Below, one piece after another: positions 1 to 8,843 of a DNA stretch of 64,000 nt. The stretch comes from Armatimonadaceae bacterium (GTDB lineage Bacteria > Armatimonadota > Armatimonadia > Armatimonadales > Armatimonadaceae). Position 1 is the stretch's first letter, and each line of letters begins with the position of its first letter. The position numbers were made by a program, and so were the translations under genes. Where the stretch lies: positions 1-64,000 of the forward strand of contig JAUJNC010000001.1 of NCBI GenBank assembly GCA_030446525.1, given 5' to 3'. The notes beneath the pieces are model-generated. The model was not told the origin of the DNA and did not search any database. It saw only the letters and a program-made list of their open reading frames with translations.

Positions 1-447
1 GAGCTTGGGCACATCCAGCAGGGTTGCCCCGTGCCAGACAACGAGCGTCAAGGCGTGCAGGAGAAAGGAGCGCGTCTGGACGAGATTTTCCGTGCCCATC
101 GCCTGGTCGATGACCGAGAGGAGCTGGGCCACCACCCGCTCAGGCGCGTCCCCGGAGCGGGACGGGTTAAAGGCCGGGATCGCTTCGCGGTCGCTCGGGT
201 CAATCGTCACCACGTGCTTTGGCGGGATATGTGCTGCCGCACAGGCCCCCCTGATCCGCCGCACCGTCGGCCGGTCCGGGTCGATCACCACGAGCGAGCA
301 CTTCCGCTTGAGCATCTCGGAGATCACCACGAAGTTAAAGTAGCTCTTCCCCCCGCCGCTCGCCCCGAAGACGAGGGTGTGCCGGTCCAGGTGCTCGTCA
401 GGGACACAGACAGCCCGCCCCGCGCGGTTTTTCCCGATGACGATCAC
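1..447 (-). CDS. HerA/TraD-like DNA-translocation ATPase, partial
   Basis: The product looks like an ATP-binding protein of the HerA/VirD4-TraD superfamily, the ring ATPases that pump DNA in conjugation or related processes. The visible part has a Walker A motif (GASGGGKS), then a strand ending in VVIDPD, then a segment (IPAFNPSRSGD) typical of this family just before the helical insert. The gene runs off the left edge, so the Walker B region is not seen. I chose a GTG at 447 because the family usually begins its core with an IGKNR-type strand there. The frame is open upstream to a stop near 579 but has no ATG, so the N-terminus may be truncated. VirB4 is an alternative assignment. Confidence 0.6.
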   Translation of the reverse strand, partial: MIVIGKNRAGRAVCVPDEHLDRHTLVFGASGGGKSYFNFVVISEMLKRKCSLVVIDPDRPTVRRIRGACAAAHIPPKHVVTIDPSDREAIPAFNPSRSGDAPERVVAQLLSVIDQAMGTENLVQTRSFLLHALTLVVWHGATLLDVPKL

Positions 448-909
448 GGGCGGCCGGCCCGGTCCCGACCGAAGGGACAGGTCGTGCGGGGGAGGGAGCG
501 ATGACGAACGAAAGGCAGAGCCTTGAGTGAGGAAGAGCGAGTAAGACCGAAAGACCGGAAAAGAGGGAGGAAGTCACACCATGACAACCCCCCGCCCGAA
601 CCGCGGGCAGGGGTGTGCCGGGGGTTCACCCGGAATTCCGTACCGATACACCCTGCAAACACCTCTCGGGAAACCCCTTATCTACCTGGTAAATTTGCTG
701 TGGAACTTGATTATACCACGGGTTAGGCCCACGACAGGAGCCGGCTGATGACCCGCCGCAGGGTGTGCGATCGCTGCCAGAGCCCGGCACCCCCATCCCG
801 GACCGCCAGACAATCACTGGGGGGCCGAGTATCCTCCCCTGGGTGCAGCCGGCAGCACCCCGTGGCACCGCCAGCGTGTACGGCACCGCCCGACAGCGGG
901 GGCGCTGCG
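448..909. other. Intergenic stretch without a supported gene
   Basis: No reading frame here has coding character beyond shadows of neighbouring GC-rich frames. The middle (about 615-640) holds a short GGGTG/CACCC inverted repeat, and the AT-rich part near 700-720 could carry the promoter of the leftward ATPase gene. I see no other element. Confidence 0.4.
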
Positions 910-2247
910 CTAGCGGGGGCGGCGCCCCTCCAGCTGCCGTACCACCGGCGTGACATGCCCGGTTAGGTGCGGCAGGTCGTACTCGGCCAGCACCGCGAAG
1001 AAGCGGTTCAGGCAGTCGTGGGCGGCAGAGACATCGCCCGTGTCCGCCAGCGCCCCCGCCCACAGCGACAGCTCCAGCGCCGCCCGGTGCGCGCTCACCT
1101 CGGGCGGGCACGGCTCCGGCAAGAGCGGCAGCGCCTCCTCGGCCCGCCCCGCCTGCACCAGCAGGGCCGCGTGGATGTGCCGGCCCAGCTTGCTCTGCTC
1201 CTCGTTCTCCGCCAACCCGCGCGCCTCCCCGATCAGCGCGAACGCCGCGTCCAGGTCCCCCATATGCCCGGCGTACTCGGCCAGGTCCCGGCACAGGTTG
1301 GACCGGCCGGGGGTGCCCATGGCCACGTCCAGCCAGCTGTGGATCAGGCCGAAGGCTTGCCGGTGGGCCCGGCGCTTCACCTCCCGGTCCGCGCTCCTCC
1401 TCCCGTGCGCCACGGCGTGGGCGGCGCAGTTGACGGCGCAGAACCAGAAGTCCTCGGGCCGGCGCTCCGCCGGCCGCAGCAGCCCCAGGGTCCGGAAGGC
1501 GTAGCGGCCCGCCTCAGCGCTGCGGCCGCGCCAGACCAGCCACTCCGCGTGCAGCGTGTAGGTGCGCGCCAGGAGCTCCCGCGCCGACTCCCGGCGCGCC
1601 GCCAGCGGCCACAGCTGCGACTCCAGCGTGAGCAGCGCCAGGTCCCCCGGCATCACTTCGCCGCGGGCGACCCGCTCGCCGACCTGCGCCAGCCGGTGCT
1701 CGTAGTCCTCCAGCGCGTCAGGCGTACGGCGCAGCGGCGCCGCCAGCACCAGGCGCCGATTCGCGAGCGCCGTCCGCTCCTCGGGTCGCGCCTCCAGCAG
1801 GTCGAAGAGCGGGCCGAGCAGCTCTTCGGGCGGCGCACACCGGGAGTGTTCCCAGCGGCTGACCTGGCTCGGGTGCACCCGCAGCGCTCCCGCCACCTGC
1901 CGGGCGGTGATCCCCCGCCGGGTCCGGAGCGCCCACCACAGGTCGCCGGCACCGGGCATCCACCCGGCGATCTCCTCGTCGTCACCTGCCCGGCCTACGA
2001 CCGCATCGTGGAAGCGCCGCGCTCCGCGCGGGGCGGCGACCAGCGCGGCGGCGTGCCGGCGCTGCGCCGCGGAGGCGCCGAGGGCGGCGAGCACCCGGTC
2101 CAGCTTATCCAGCCGGGGCTGGAAGCCCCCGCCTTCCCAGCGGCGCAGGGTGGACGGGGCGACCCGGCCGGCCCTGGCGAGCCGCTCCACCGACCACCCC
2201 CGTGCCGTGCGCAAATCCCGGATGTAGGTCCCGATGCCCTGCTCCAT
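910..2247 (-). CDS. Double-HTH (XRE-type) regulator with TPR-like C-terminus
   Basis: A DNA-binding regulator of about 445 residues. Two Cro/C1-type helix-turn-helix domains lie in series. The first (about residues 5-55) contains the pattern ERLARAGRVAPSTLRRWE. The second (about 105-160) contains ARQVAGALRVHPSQVSRWE. The rest is Ala/Leu/Arg-rich helical repeat that looks like TPR, as in regulators that sense a peptide or partner protein. The start at 2247 follows a GGAGAG ribosome-binding site; an in-frame codon at 2283 lacks one. A duplicated TATCGTGCAC motif lies directly upstream and may be its own operator. The rightward secreted-protein gene at 2585 is divergent from it. Confidence 0.75.
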   Translation of the reverse strand: MEQGIGTYIRDLRTARGWSVERLARAGRVAPSTLRRWEGGGFQPRLDKLDRVLAALGASAAQRRHAAALVAAPRGARRFHDAVVGRAGDDEEIAGWMPGAGDLWWALRTRRGITARQVAGALRVHPSQVSRWEHSRCAPPEELLGPLFDLLEARPEERTALANRRLVLAAPLRRTPDALEDYEHRLAQVGERVARGEVMPGDLALLTLESQLWPLAARRESARELLARTYTLHAEWLVWRGRSAEAGRYAFRTLGLLRPAERRPEDFWFCAVNCAAHAVAHGRRSADREVKRRAHRQAFGLIHSWLDVAMGTPGRSNLCRDLAEYAGHMGDLDAAFALIGEARGLAENEEQSKLGRHIHAALLVQAGRAEEALPLLPEPCPPEVSAHRAALELSLWAGALADTGDVSAAHDCLNRFFAVLAEYDLPHLTGHVTPVVRQLEGRRPR

Positions 2248-2271
2248 GCGCTCTCCTGCCTCTCCCGAAAA

Positions 2272-2345
2272 AGTATCGTGCACTTTTGCGCAATTCGCCT
2301 TCCGCGCCCCCGCGACCTGCTATCCTAAAGGCCAGTATCGTGCAC
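2272..2345. promoter_or_regulatory. Two direct copies of AGTATCGTGCAC (possible operator)
   Basis: The 12-bp sequence AGTATCGTGCAC occurs at 2272-2283 and again at 2334-2345, 62 bp apart, in the divergent intergenic region beside the double-HTH regulator. The GTGCAC core is itself palindromic. Spacing close to six helical turns and the position suggest binding sites for the regulator; this is inference. Confidence 0.4.
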
Positions 2346-2584
2346 AGGGCGCTGACGCTCTGGGGGATCCTTTGAGCGCAGCGCGTGGGCATCGTGAGAT
2401 CGGTTACCCGAGCCTCCCTGGCCGTCTTCACGGGGCGGTGTCGCCCCCTGACGCTACGGCGGTGCGTTCCAAACGGCGCACCACTGTGCCGAGGGTGGTG
2501 AGCGTTCCCCGCACCGTGAAGGTGCCGGGAGACGTGCCAGAAACGCGGCGCCCGGCGTGCAACGTGGGCAGAAAGGCGGATGAC

Positions 2585-3163
2585 ATGCGCACCTCCCTCC
2601 CGGCGGTGGCCAAGATCGCTGCCGCACTTGTTCTGTGTGGTTTTGCGAGTGTCCGGCCCGCGCTCGCCGACACCATCGCCGAGACCGAGCCCAATGACTA
2701 CCTGGCCACGGCCAACCAGTTGCTCGGCTTCGGCAACGAGCTGGTGGCGCTCGGCGAATCCAACTACCTCAGTGACGTTGACACCTTCAGCTTCCTGGTG
2801 ACCGCCCCCGGCGGCGTGCGGATCGACGCCCTGGGCTCGGCGTTCGGCGGCGGCCTGACCCTGCCCAACCCCGTCCTGTTCGCACTGGCTCCCGGCGGCC
2901 CCACCGGCCAAGGCACCATCATCGCATTCGACCTGGGCGAGATCGGTGGCAACGCCCGGCTGAACCTGACCCTGGAGCCGGGGCTCTACTATGCGGCGGC
3001 GGCATCCGGTACCAGCGCCCTTGGGAGCTACCGGCTGGAGGTGCGCGGCGTGGGCGGCGTGGTCGAGGGGACCGCCATCCCCGAGTCGGGAACCGGGGCG
3101 CTCCTGGCCGGGGGCCTCCTGCCGCTGGCCGGGGCGGCAGTGCGGCGGCCCCGTAGGGCGTAA
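2585..3163 (+). CDS. Secreted PPC-domain protein with PEP-CTERM-like tail
   Basis: A 192-residue exported protein. Residues 1-28 form a signal peptide ending PALA. The mature part starts with ETEPNDYLATANQL and contains DVDTFSFLV, the hallmark pattern of bacterial pre-peptidase C-terminal (PPC) domains. The tail has a Pro-Glu-Ser-Gly motif, a hydrophobic helix and a basic RRPRRA end. That is the three-part layout of PEP-CTERM sorting signals, with PESG instead of PEP. The ATG at 2585 follows AAAGGCGG. The function of the mature protein is unknown; surface or matrix location is inferred. Confidence 0.7.
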   Translation: MRTSLPAVAKIAAALVLCGFASVRPALADTIAETEPNDYLATANQLLGFGNELVALGESNYLSDVDTFSFLVTAPGGVRIDALGSAFGGGLTLPNPVLFALAPGGPTGQGTIIAFDLGEIGGNARLNLTLEPGLYYAAAASGTSALGSYRLEVRGVGGVVEGTAIPESGTGALLAGGLLPLAGAAVRRPRRA

Positions 3164-3204
3164 GTGTCCGTTTAAATTTGTAGGAAAAGCATCCTATCTT
3201 TTAG

Positions 3205-3234
3205 TTGACAGATTGATCGTTTACTTGTTATAAT
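3205..3234 (+). promoter_or_regulatory. Strong sigma-70-type promoter
   Basis: TTGACA (3205-3210) and TATAAT (3229-3234), both consensus, are separated by 18 bp in an AT-rich patch. Transcription would begin near 3241 and read into the HAF-repeat gene at 3334. Confidence 0.75.
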
Positions 3235-3266
3235 GCGCGAACTGCTGCCGTTGCTGCATCCGAAAT

Positions 3267-3301
3267 GCGCTTCGAAGTCAGGAGTGCTGACCTCGAAGCG
3301 C
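3267..3301 (+). promoter_or_regulatory. Leader hairpin in the 5' UTR of the HAF operon
   Basis: A 15-bp inverted repeat with one mismatch (left arm 3267-3281, right arm 3287-3301, 5-nt loop) lies between the consensus promoter and the start at 3334. No T-run follows, so it is not a classical terminator. It could stabilise the transcript or bind a regulator. Confidence 0.5.
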
Positions 3302-3333
3302 ACTTTGCTGTGCAGAGCGTAGGGAGAGTCCTC

Positions 3334-5838
3334 ATGTTAACCATCCGTTCCCCGTTCCGCGCCTCGTGGCTGCTGACGCTGCTCGCTTTTATCGGTATTG
3401 CTGCTTGCGCGCCCGCTTCCGCTCAGACCCGCTACACATTCACAGACCTTAGCGCGCTCCTAGGAACTCCATATAGTCAGAGCCAAGCTACTGCTATCAA
3501 CGACAACGGCCAAGTTGTGGGCTGGTCGTTTGACTTTTTGGGCCTTCATAACTTTACTTGGACAGAGAGTGGCGGAGTTCAGGAGCTGGACACCCCTCCG
3601 GGTTTTATTCCCAGTCCTGTATCAGGATCAGGCATCAACAACGCCGGCCAAGTGGTTGGCGTATTAGACAGTTCTTTGAGCAGTCGTGCGTTCATATGGA
3701 CGCAAAGCACGGGAATGCAGTACCTGGGTCCACCTACCGGTGTTGGGCTGATCCGCACTACCGACATCAATAACAGTGGCCGGGTAGTGGGTAGGGAGGG
3801 GGTAGCGGGCGGTTTTAGTCGTGCTTATGTGTGGACGCAGAGTGGCGGAATGCAGTATCTAAATCCACTTCCGAATGGCTTGTCTAGTTCTGCAATGAGC
3901 ATTAACGACAGTGGTTACGTGGTGGGCGATTCGCTTTTTTCTCCATCTGTCAACCGGGCTTGTATTTGGATGCAAAGCGGCGGGGTGCAGGATTTAGGCA
4001 CCCTCCCAAACCACATGTCTAGTAGTGCTCAGAGCATCAATTCCAGTAATCAGATAGTGGGCTGGTCGAGTTCGAGAACAGATCCGTTCCCAAATCAGTA
4101 TCGCGCTTTCCTTCGGACACAGAATGGCGAAATGCACGACTTGGGTACGCTCCCTGGACAAACAGCCAGCTTGGCACGGAGCATCAACGACAACGGTCTA
4201 GTGGTTGGCGACTCATACACTGGTGCGGACTCAGGCTCAGCTTCTCGTGCTTTTGTGTGGACGCCAAGCGATGGAATGAAAGATCTAAATGATCTCATTC
4301 CTGCGGGTTCAGATTGGGTTTTAAGTTCAGCCCTAGCGATCAACAACCGAGGGCAAATAGTAGGATCGGGTTTTCACAGTGGCAGGCGGCGCGCCTTCTT
4401 ACTGACGCCAGTTCCGCTTAGTATCACCTCTTTTACTCTGTCCCCGAACCTAGTCAATGCGCCTGGGGAGTCAGTATCAGCGGAGGTTTTTACGTCAGAA
4501 CCTGTCGCCGAAGTTACGATCACATGTGATCCTGCAAATGTAGATGGTCCCGCCCCTTTGTTTAGACTCGCTCGTCAGGGTAACCGATGGACGGCGAGTA
4601 TCCCGACGCAATTTTTGCTGCGCGCAAGAATCAACCCGTTGCCGTTGATTGCGGTAGCCAGGCGGCAGGACGGCGCGACGGCTCAAGCCGTAGCGACGTT
4701 AGGGATACGTCAAGACCTACCCGCCTTAGCGCTCAGCTTAACAAGCAACAAGAATGCGGTTGCTCGAAATGAAGCGGCCACTCTTGACTGCACCATCCGC
4801 AATCCTTCCAGAAGCCTGGCTGACTTCGTACGGCTGGAGATCGCTGTCCCTAACGGCCTTGAGGTACGTTCTTATCCGGGCTTGACCTACAACGCGGCAA
4901 CGCGACGCCTGACATGGGCTGGTTCTCTCGCGGCTCAAGGAAGCTTTCAGAGTTTCCGCAGCTTTAGATTTTCGGTTCAAGTCAATAGAAATACGCCCCG
5001 GAACACGCTGCTACAGTTCGATGCCACGGTGACTTGCGCGGGTTTCCAGTCCGCTTCACAGCCCACGACCTTACGGGTAATCTCAGGGCTCGTTCCCGTC
5101 GGCGTGGATGTAGACGCAACGGACGGCTTCGGTCTTCTTTTTGGAGACGTCGACATATTGGGAGAGTTTGGCACGCCTCCCTTGCACGCCATCCTTGAAC
5201 CAAGACCAGAAGCTGTTGGATTGTTTGGAGGTACACGACGACTAAGCATTTGGCTCGGCGTCGACACCTATACAACTGGTCAGGCGACTGCGTCGCCCGG
5301 TCCAGGGGCATCTGGGGTTCTTGCGCGGATAGGTCTTATTGCTCCGAGTGTAAGTCCGTCCTACAACGCGATTTTCCCTGCCGTGAACGACTCAGTAGTA
5401 ATGACGGTTAGCTTCACTGAACGAGCCGCCATGATGACATTCTTTGAAACGATTGTGACCGCAGCAGGTTTTCGTGTCGGTCCCGACAAGCTGGCTGAAG
5501 TTGCGGATGACGTCAGGGGGATTTCCGGGATCTACAATGCGGCACAAAAGTTTAAACCTCTGCCAAAGAATTCATATGAACTTTCAAGGGCTGTCGCTTC
5601 GGCAAGCTCTGACCTTATCCACATGGATGGTGCAGACCTTCAAGCTTTGGAAAATATCTTGCAGCGTCTCACAGGCGTGGACTTGGATAGGGCAAGGCTC
5701 GTTAGAATACTCGAGGCAGTTGGGCAAGTTAAAGCGTTGTTGGAGACGATTAGTGACTTAACCGTCCTCAACATTCAGACTATAGGGGAGCCAATGGTCG
5801 TTCGCTTCATAGCATCGCCTTTAAGGAGGTTACCATGA
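3334..5838 (+). CDS. Extracellular HAF-repeat protein
   Basis: A secreted protein of 834 residues. A signal peptide (ends ASAQ) is followed by about seven HAF-type repeats across residues 35-370. Each carries a variant of INDNGQVVGWS and of RAFVWTQSGGMQDLGTLPN, which defines the family. The second half has a DUF11/CARDB-like beta domain (about 470-580) and an alpha-helical C-terminus without a recognisable fold. The ATG at 3334 has GGGAG upstream; an in-frame ATG at 3265 lies in the leader and has none. Base composition is less GC-rich than in the flanking genes, which suggests separate ancestry. It overlaps the next gene by 4 nt, so the two are co-transcribed. Confidence 0.8.
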   Translation: MLTIRSPFRASWLLTLLAFIGIAACAPASAQTRYTFTDLSALLGTPYSQSQATAINDNGQVVGWSFDFLGLHNFTWTESGGVQELDTPPGFIPSPVSGSGINNAGQVVGVLDSSLSSRAFIWTQSTGMQYLGPPTGVGLIRTTDINNSGRVVGREGVAGGFSRAYVWTQSGGMQYLNPLPNGLSSSAMSINDSGYVVGDSLFSPSVNRACIWMQSGGVQDLGTLPNHMSSSAQSINSSNQIVGWSSSRTDPFPNQYRAFLRTQNGEMHDLGTLPGQTASLARSINDNGLVVGDSYTGADSGSASRAFVWTPSDGMKDLNDLIPAGSDWVLSSALAINNRGQIVGSGFHSGRRRAFLLTPVPLSITSFTLSPNLVNAPGESVSAEVFTSEPVAEVTITCDPANVDGPAPLFRLARQGNRWTASIPTQFLLRARINPLPLIAVARRQDGATAQAVATLGIRQDLPALALSLTSNKNAVARNEAATLDCTIRNPSRSLADFVRLEIAVPNGLEVRSYPGLTYNAATRRLTWAGSLAAQGSFQSFRSFRFSVQVNRNTPRNTLLQFDATVTCAGFQSASQPTTLRVISGLVPVGVDVDATDGFGLLFGDVDILGEFGTPPLHAILEPRPEAVGLFGGTRRLSIWLGVDTYTTGQATASPGPGASGVLARIGLIAPSVSPSYNAIFPAVNDSVVMTVSFTERAAMMTFFETIVTAAGFRVGPDKLAEVADDVRGISGIYNAAQKFKPLPKNSYELSRAVASASSDLIHMDGADLQALENILQRLTGVDLDRARLVRILEAVGQVKALLETISDLTVLNIQTIGEPMVVRFIASPLRRLP

Positions 5839-6413
5839 TGCGCTTTACTAAAACGCGGGCTCTTGGTTTCGCTTGCGCCTTATGCCTTGTGCTCTGTAGC
5901 AGCGGTGCTGCTCGTAGCCAGAGTTTCTCGATTAGTACCGATAGTAATCTGTCTGGGGACGTGTACTCGTACGAGTTCACCGTAAACTATGGGCAGGCGG
6001 GCGCAGGGCAGCCCCTAATCGACGATATCTGGACGTGGTCATTCTTTTTGGAACCAGACACCTCCGAGCCGACAGATATTATGTCTCCAACAGGATGGTT
6101 GCATACCTATAAACCGGGCACGGGCGAGCTCGTCTGGTACACAGAGGGGCCAAATGGCTGGGCAAGCGGAGACTTCGGAAACCGCGTCATAAGGGTTGGT
6201 GAGTCGCTCAGTGGTTTCCGGTTCAGGACGCCTCTGGAGCCCGGATTATCACTAGCTTTTGCATACGATACGCAATTTAACTTCGATGCCAATGCTGCGA
6301 TTCTGCCTACCACACTAGCCATACCCGAACCGGGCACTTGGGCCTTGATAGGCTGCGGCGCGTTTAACCTGGGATTAATGGCGCTACGCCGCTGCTACGC
6401 GCTCCGCCACTGA
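5835..6413 (+). CDS. PEP-CTERM sorting-domain protein
   Basis: A 192-residue exported protein. It has a signal peptide (residues 1-29, ends ARSQ), a beta-rich body, and a C-terminal IPEPGTWALIG motif followed by a hydrophobic helix and RRCYALRH. This is the canonical PEP-CTERM layout recognised by exosortase in other bacteria. AAGGAGG at 5823-5829 supports a start at 5835 or 5838 (ATGATG). The start overlaps the stop of the HAF gene, pointing to translational coupling. No exosortase gene is in the window. Confidence 0.8.
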   Translation: MMRFTKTRALGFACALCLVLCSSGAARSQSFSISTDSNLSGDVYSYEFTVNYGQAGAGQPLIDDIWTWSFFLEPDTSEPTDIMSPTGWLHTYKPGTGELVWYTEGPNGWASGDFGNRVIRVGESLSGFRFRTPLEPGLSLAFAYDTQFNFDANAAILPTTLAIPEPGTWALIGCGAFNLGLMALRRCYALRH

Positions 6414-6485
6414 TGCTTGTGGCGCGGTCACAACGGCGGGCAGGGCGCTTGTCCTTGCACGGCATCGGCTAGAAGCGGCGCGCGG

Positions 6486-6590
6486 TTATGGGCGGATGTT
6501 TCGCCACCGGTCGGCAGCGACGAACCGCGCCAGGTGTCTGACGTCGGTTGTGGCGACCACAGCTCGGCATCGAGCAGCATGACATCCGTG
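6486..6590 (-). pseudogene. VapC/PIN-domain toxin C-terminal remnant
   Basis: The leftward strand reads VVATTDVRHLARFV then ADRWRNI, a pattern typical of the last strand and helix of VapC-like PIN ribonucleases. A preceding DVMLLDAEL-like piece is in another frame. The catalytic N-terminal acidic residues are missing, so this is a decayed fragment. Confidence 0.5.
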
Positions 6591-6870
6591 GTAGGGGGCA
6601 GGGTTCTTTAGCCGGTTCAGCATGTCCAGCACAACTGGGCCGACAGCACCGACGAAGCATAGAAGGTTGTGTTTAACGACCTCTTTTCGGTCGGCCAGCT
6701 AACCCGGCTGCCAGCCGGTGAGGGCGCGGGCGAGGCAGCGCGCCAAGCGCCTGATCGGAACTCCTCCCACGCAGCCAGCTAGGTCAGATCGCTTGCTAGG
6801 ACTTACCGTGTTTGTTTGAGCAGCATCTCTGGTTGTTGCACCTGTTCCAGCCACCTGCCTATTCGGAAGC

Positions 6871-7111
6871 CCTCCCACGCTGCAAATCGCCCTGCGCCGA
6901 CCGGAGAAAGCGGCTTGCCCGTCGGGGCGGGCGGCGCTGGAAACGGCCGTCGCCAAGCGGCTGGAGCCAACTCACCTGTTGGATATCCTGCGCGACACGG
7001 GACACTGGCTGCACGGCACGCGCTTCTTCGGCCCGATCTCCGGACATGACGCCAAACACGACGAATCCCCTTACACTACCTGGCGACGGTCTTCTGCAAG
7101 TTAGTAGTCCA
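6871..7111 (+). pseudogene. Tn3-family transposase fragment
   Basis: An uninterrupted stretch reads LETAVAKRLEPTHLLDIL, then TGHWLHGTRFFGPISGHDAK. This matches the conserved central region of Tn3-family transposases, where a cointegrate-forming DDE protein carries the HW..FTRHFGP..G-type block. It begins and ends without start or conserved termini and lacks the DDE core, so it is a remnant. The surrounding 6.4-7.2 kb has no intact gene. Confidence 0.55.
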
Positions 7112-7175
7112 AAAATGACTCGGGACAACCAGTGAACCCCAGAGGTGTATAGCTACTTTGGTTGCCAGGAGATAT

Positions 7176-7200
7176 GCTGAGCTTGGGGTCTCAGCTTTTT
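7176..7200 (+). terminator. Rho-independent terminator
   Basis: A GCTGAG/CTCAGC stem with an 8-nt loop is followed by TTTTT on the plus strand. It would end rightward transcription coming from the Tn3 remnant and protects the leftward PH-domain genes from read-through. Confidence 0.55.
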
Positions 7201-7795
7201 ATGTTCCTGAACTATTATTGGCGCGGCATTCTTCCATGCGTTGAATCAATTCCTGCTTGATCACTTCCGCCGCCTGTTTGGTCATGCCGGGTATGGCCAC
7301 TACATTTTTGTAAACGCCGATTGCGGCAAAACGATCTGGATCATCACGTAAGGCTGATTGCTTATCCTGAGAGACGTTCTCTGCAAACACAGTAAAAATA
7401 CCGCACAGGCGATCGCTCAGATCTTGGTTGACGTGTACGTTCTGGAGGGTCGCGTACGGCACGTGACCCTCTTTGACGTTGAGCACCCCTTCTTTTACGT
7501 AGAGGAAGTCAGGATCCAAGCTAAAATGGAAGTTGGCCCTCACCGCGTAGTACCACGCCGCATAGAGGACTAAGAGGAGAAGATACAGGGAGATAGCCAG
7601 ATTAAGCCAATGAGCGGTCATCGGCCAATCAAGGATAATGAAAACCACAAAGATGACGAATGTAATATTCATCCGCACCAAGAACGAGCGCCTTGCTCCG
7701 AGTGCACGTAGTATCTGTTTGAGAATCCAGATGGACTGGACCGTATAGGTCTTCTCGCTGATGGGAGCGGTACTAACTTGCGAGCTGTACATCAT
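7199..7795 (-). CDS. Membrane PH-domain (bPH2/YdbS-like) protein
   Basis: A 198-residue protein. Two hydrophobic segments (about residues 44-58 and 64-84) are followed by a bacterial PH-like domain (about 90-190). The signature is the block FLYVKEGVLNVKEGHVPYATLQNVHVNQ. Families of this kind sit in the inner membrane with the PH domain in the cytoplasm; the molecular role is not established. It overlaps its upstream partner by 23 nt, so both are in one operon. The two proteins share layout and the (R/L)QNVHVNQDLSDRLCG-type segment, so they are likely an ancient duplication working as a pair, as in YdbS/YdbT. Confidence 0.7.
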   Translation of the reverse strand: MMYSSQVSTAPISEKTYTVQSIWILKQILRALGARRSFLVRMNITFVIFVVFIILDWPMTAHWLNLAISLYLLLLVLYAAWYYAVRANFHFSLDPDFLYVKEGVLNVKEGHVPYATLQNVHVNQDLSDRLCGIFTVFAENVSQDKQSALRDDPDRFAAIGVYKNVVAIPGMTKQAAEVIKQELIQRMEECRANNSSGT

Positions 7796-8339
7796 CTTGG
7801 TGTGGGGTACCTCCCTTTATTACCCGCTGGCGGACAATATCCAGCAAGTGGCTGCGGAGAGAGTCAGCCACCTGCTTATCTACCCCATCGATATGCGCAT
7901 GCTGACCCGATGAGCTGGTAGCCGTGGACAGGTGAATGTCGTAAAGACCAAAGAGCCTATCCAGAACGTCCTGGTCTACGTTCACGTCCTGAATTCGTTC
8001 GTACGGAAAGACGATCTCTTTAGGGGTAATGGGGTTCTTCTTTATGACAACGTACTGGTCGGTAAGATCGTAGTAGTAGAAGGCAAAGTACCAAACCTGG
8101 TAGAGGTAGGTCAGTACCGCTACCGCGCAGATGGCGACAAGGAAGAACGGAAGGGTGGAGCTGACGATTCCAATAGCGGCGTCTCGGATTGCTTCATCCG
8201 CAAAGAGCGTGGGGGTAAGGAAGAGGACAAAGATTACTATCGCCAGCAACAGACCGAGAAGACTGCCGATCGTCTTTTTCCAGATCTTGCGGGGATGGAG
8301 CGGGTATTTTTCCCGAGTAGGGCTTGAGTTGATTTTCAT
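7773..8339 (-). CDS. Membrane PH-domain (bPH2/YdbT-like) protein
   Basis: A 188-residue protein with two membrane helices (about residues 27-45 and 60-90). A PH-like domain with QYVVIKKNPITPKEIVFPYE and IQDVNVDQDVLDRLFGLYD follows. The ATG at 8339 is preferred over a TTG at 8351, but neither has a clear ribosome-binding site. It is the first gene of the two-gene PH-domain operon. Composition is AT-richer than the plasmid-type genes to the right. Confidence 0.7.
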   Translation of the reverse strand: MKINSSPTREKYPLHPRKIWKKTIGSLLGLLLAIVIFVLFLTPTLFADEAIRDAAIGIVSSTLPFFLVAICAVAVLTYLYQVWYFAFYYYDLTDQYVVIKKNPITPKEIVFPYERIQDVNVDQDVLDRLFGLYDIHLSTATSSSGQHAHIDGVDKQVADSLRSHLLDIVRQRVIKGGTPHQDDVQLAS

Positions 8340-8457
8340 ATTTTCTGGCAATGATATCGTACCGATGTTAGTCTAGCATACTTGCTCAGTTCGGGTACAC
8401 ATGTTAATCTGTATCAATATAGAGAGTTCGATACTCCTCCCAAGTGGCCAAGGGGAG

Positions 8458-8471
8458 AGCCGCATGCGGCT
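8458..8471. repeat. Perfect 14-bp palindrome AGCCGCATGCGGCT
   Basis: The palindrome lies in the gene-free stretch 8352-8843, between the PH-domain operon and the replication-type genes. It could be a protein-binding site. Apart from this and the inverted-repeat element at 8692-8815, I see nothing supported in this stretch. Confidence 0.35.
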
Positions 8472-8691
8472 AGCCTAGCTGTGCTGTCCGCTCCGCTCTG
8501 CACCCATCCCACAGACGGGGAGCGGGCAAGCTCTACTGGGCGGTGAGTAGATAGCGGGATTAGCCTTGCAGAAGGGTGGCCAAAAGGTGCAGTTTTCAGC
8601 TACTTTCTATCCTCATCCTCGCCGATCACGCTGGCAAATGTGTACGGTTTTGCGTAGTGGCCCAAAATGAAGCAATCGTTGTCAGGTGGAG

Positions 8692-8815
8692 CTAGTGGGT
8701 CATTCGCCACGGGAATCGCCTTTGGCTGCGCCTACAAGCTCTCGGGATCTCTTCGGGGATCGTCCCTCCAAGATCTTGGAATGAATGGCTATGCGCATGA
8801 CGAATGACCCACTAG
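8692..8815. mobile_element. MITE-like element with 15-bp perfect inverted repeats
   Basis: CTAGTGGGTCATTCG at 8692-8706 is repeated exactly inverted at 8801-8815. The outer CTAG on each side could be a 4-bp target duplication flanking a 116-bp core (8696-8811). No coding frame lies inside. Size, perfect terminal repeats and lack of coding capacity fit a MITE. The parent transposase is not in this window. Confidence 0.5.
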
Positions 8816-8843
8816 GTTGCCCTCTCTGCTCGGTGGCAGTGAT

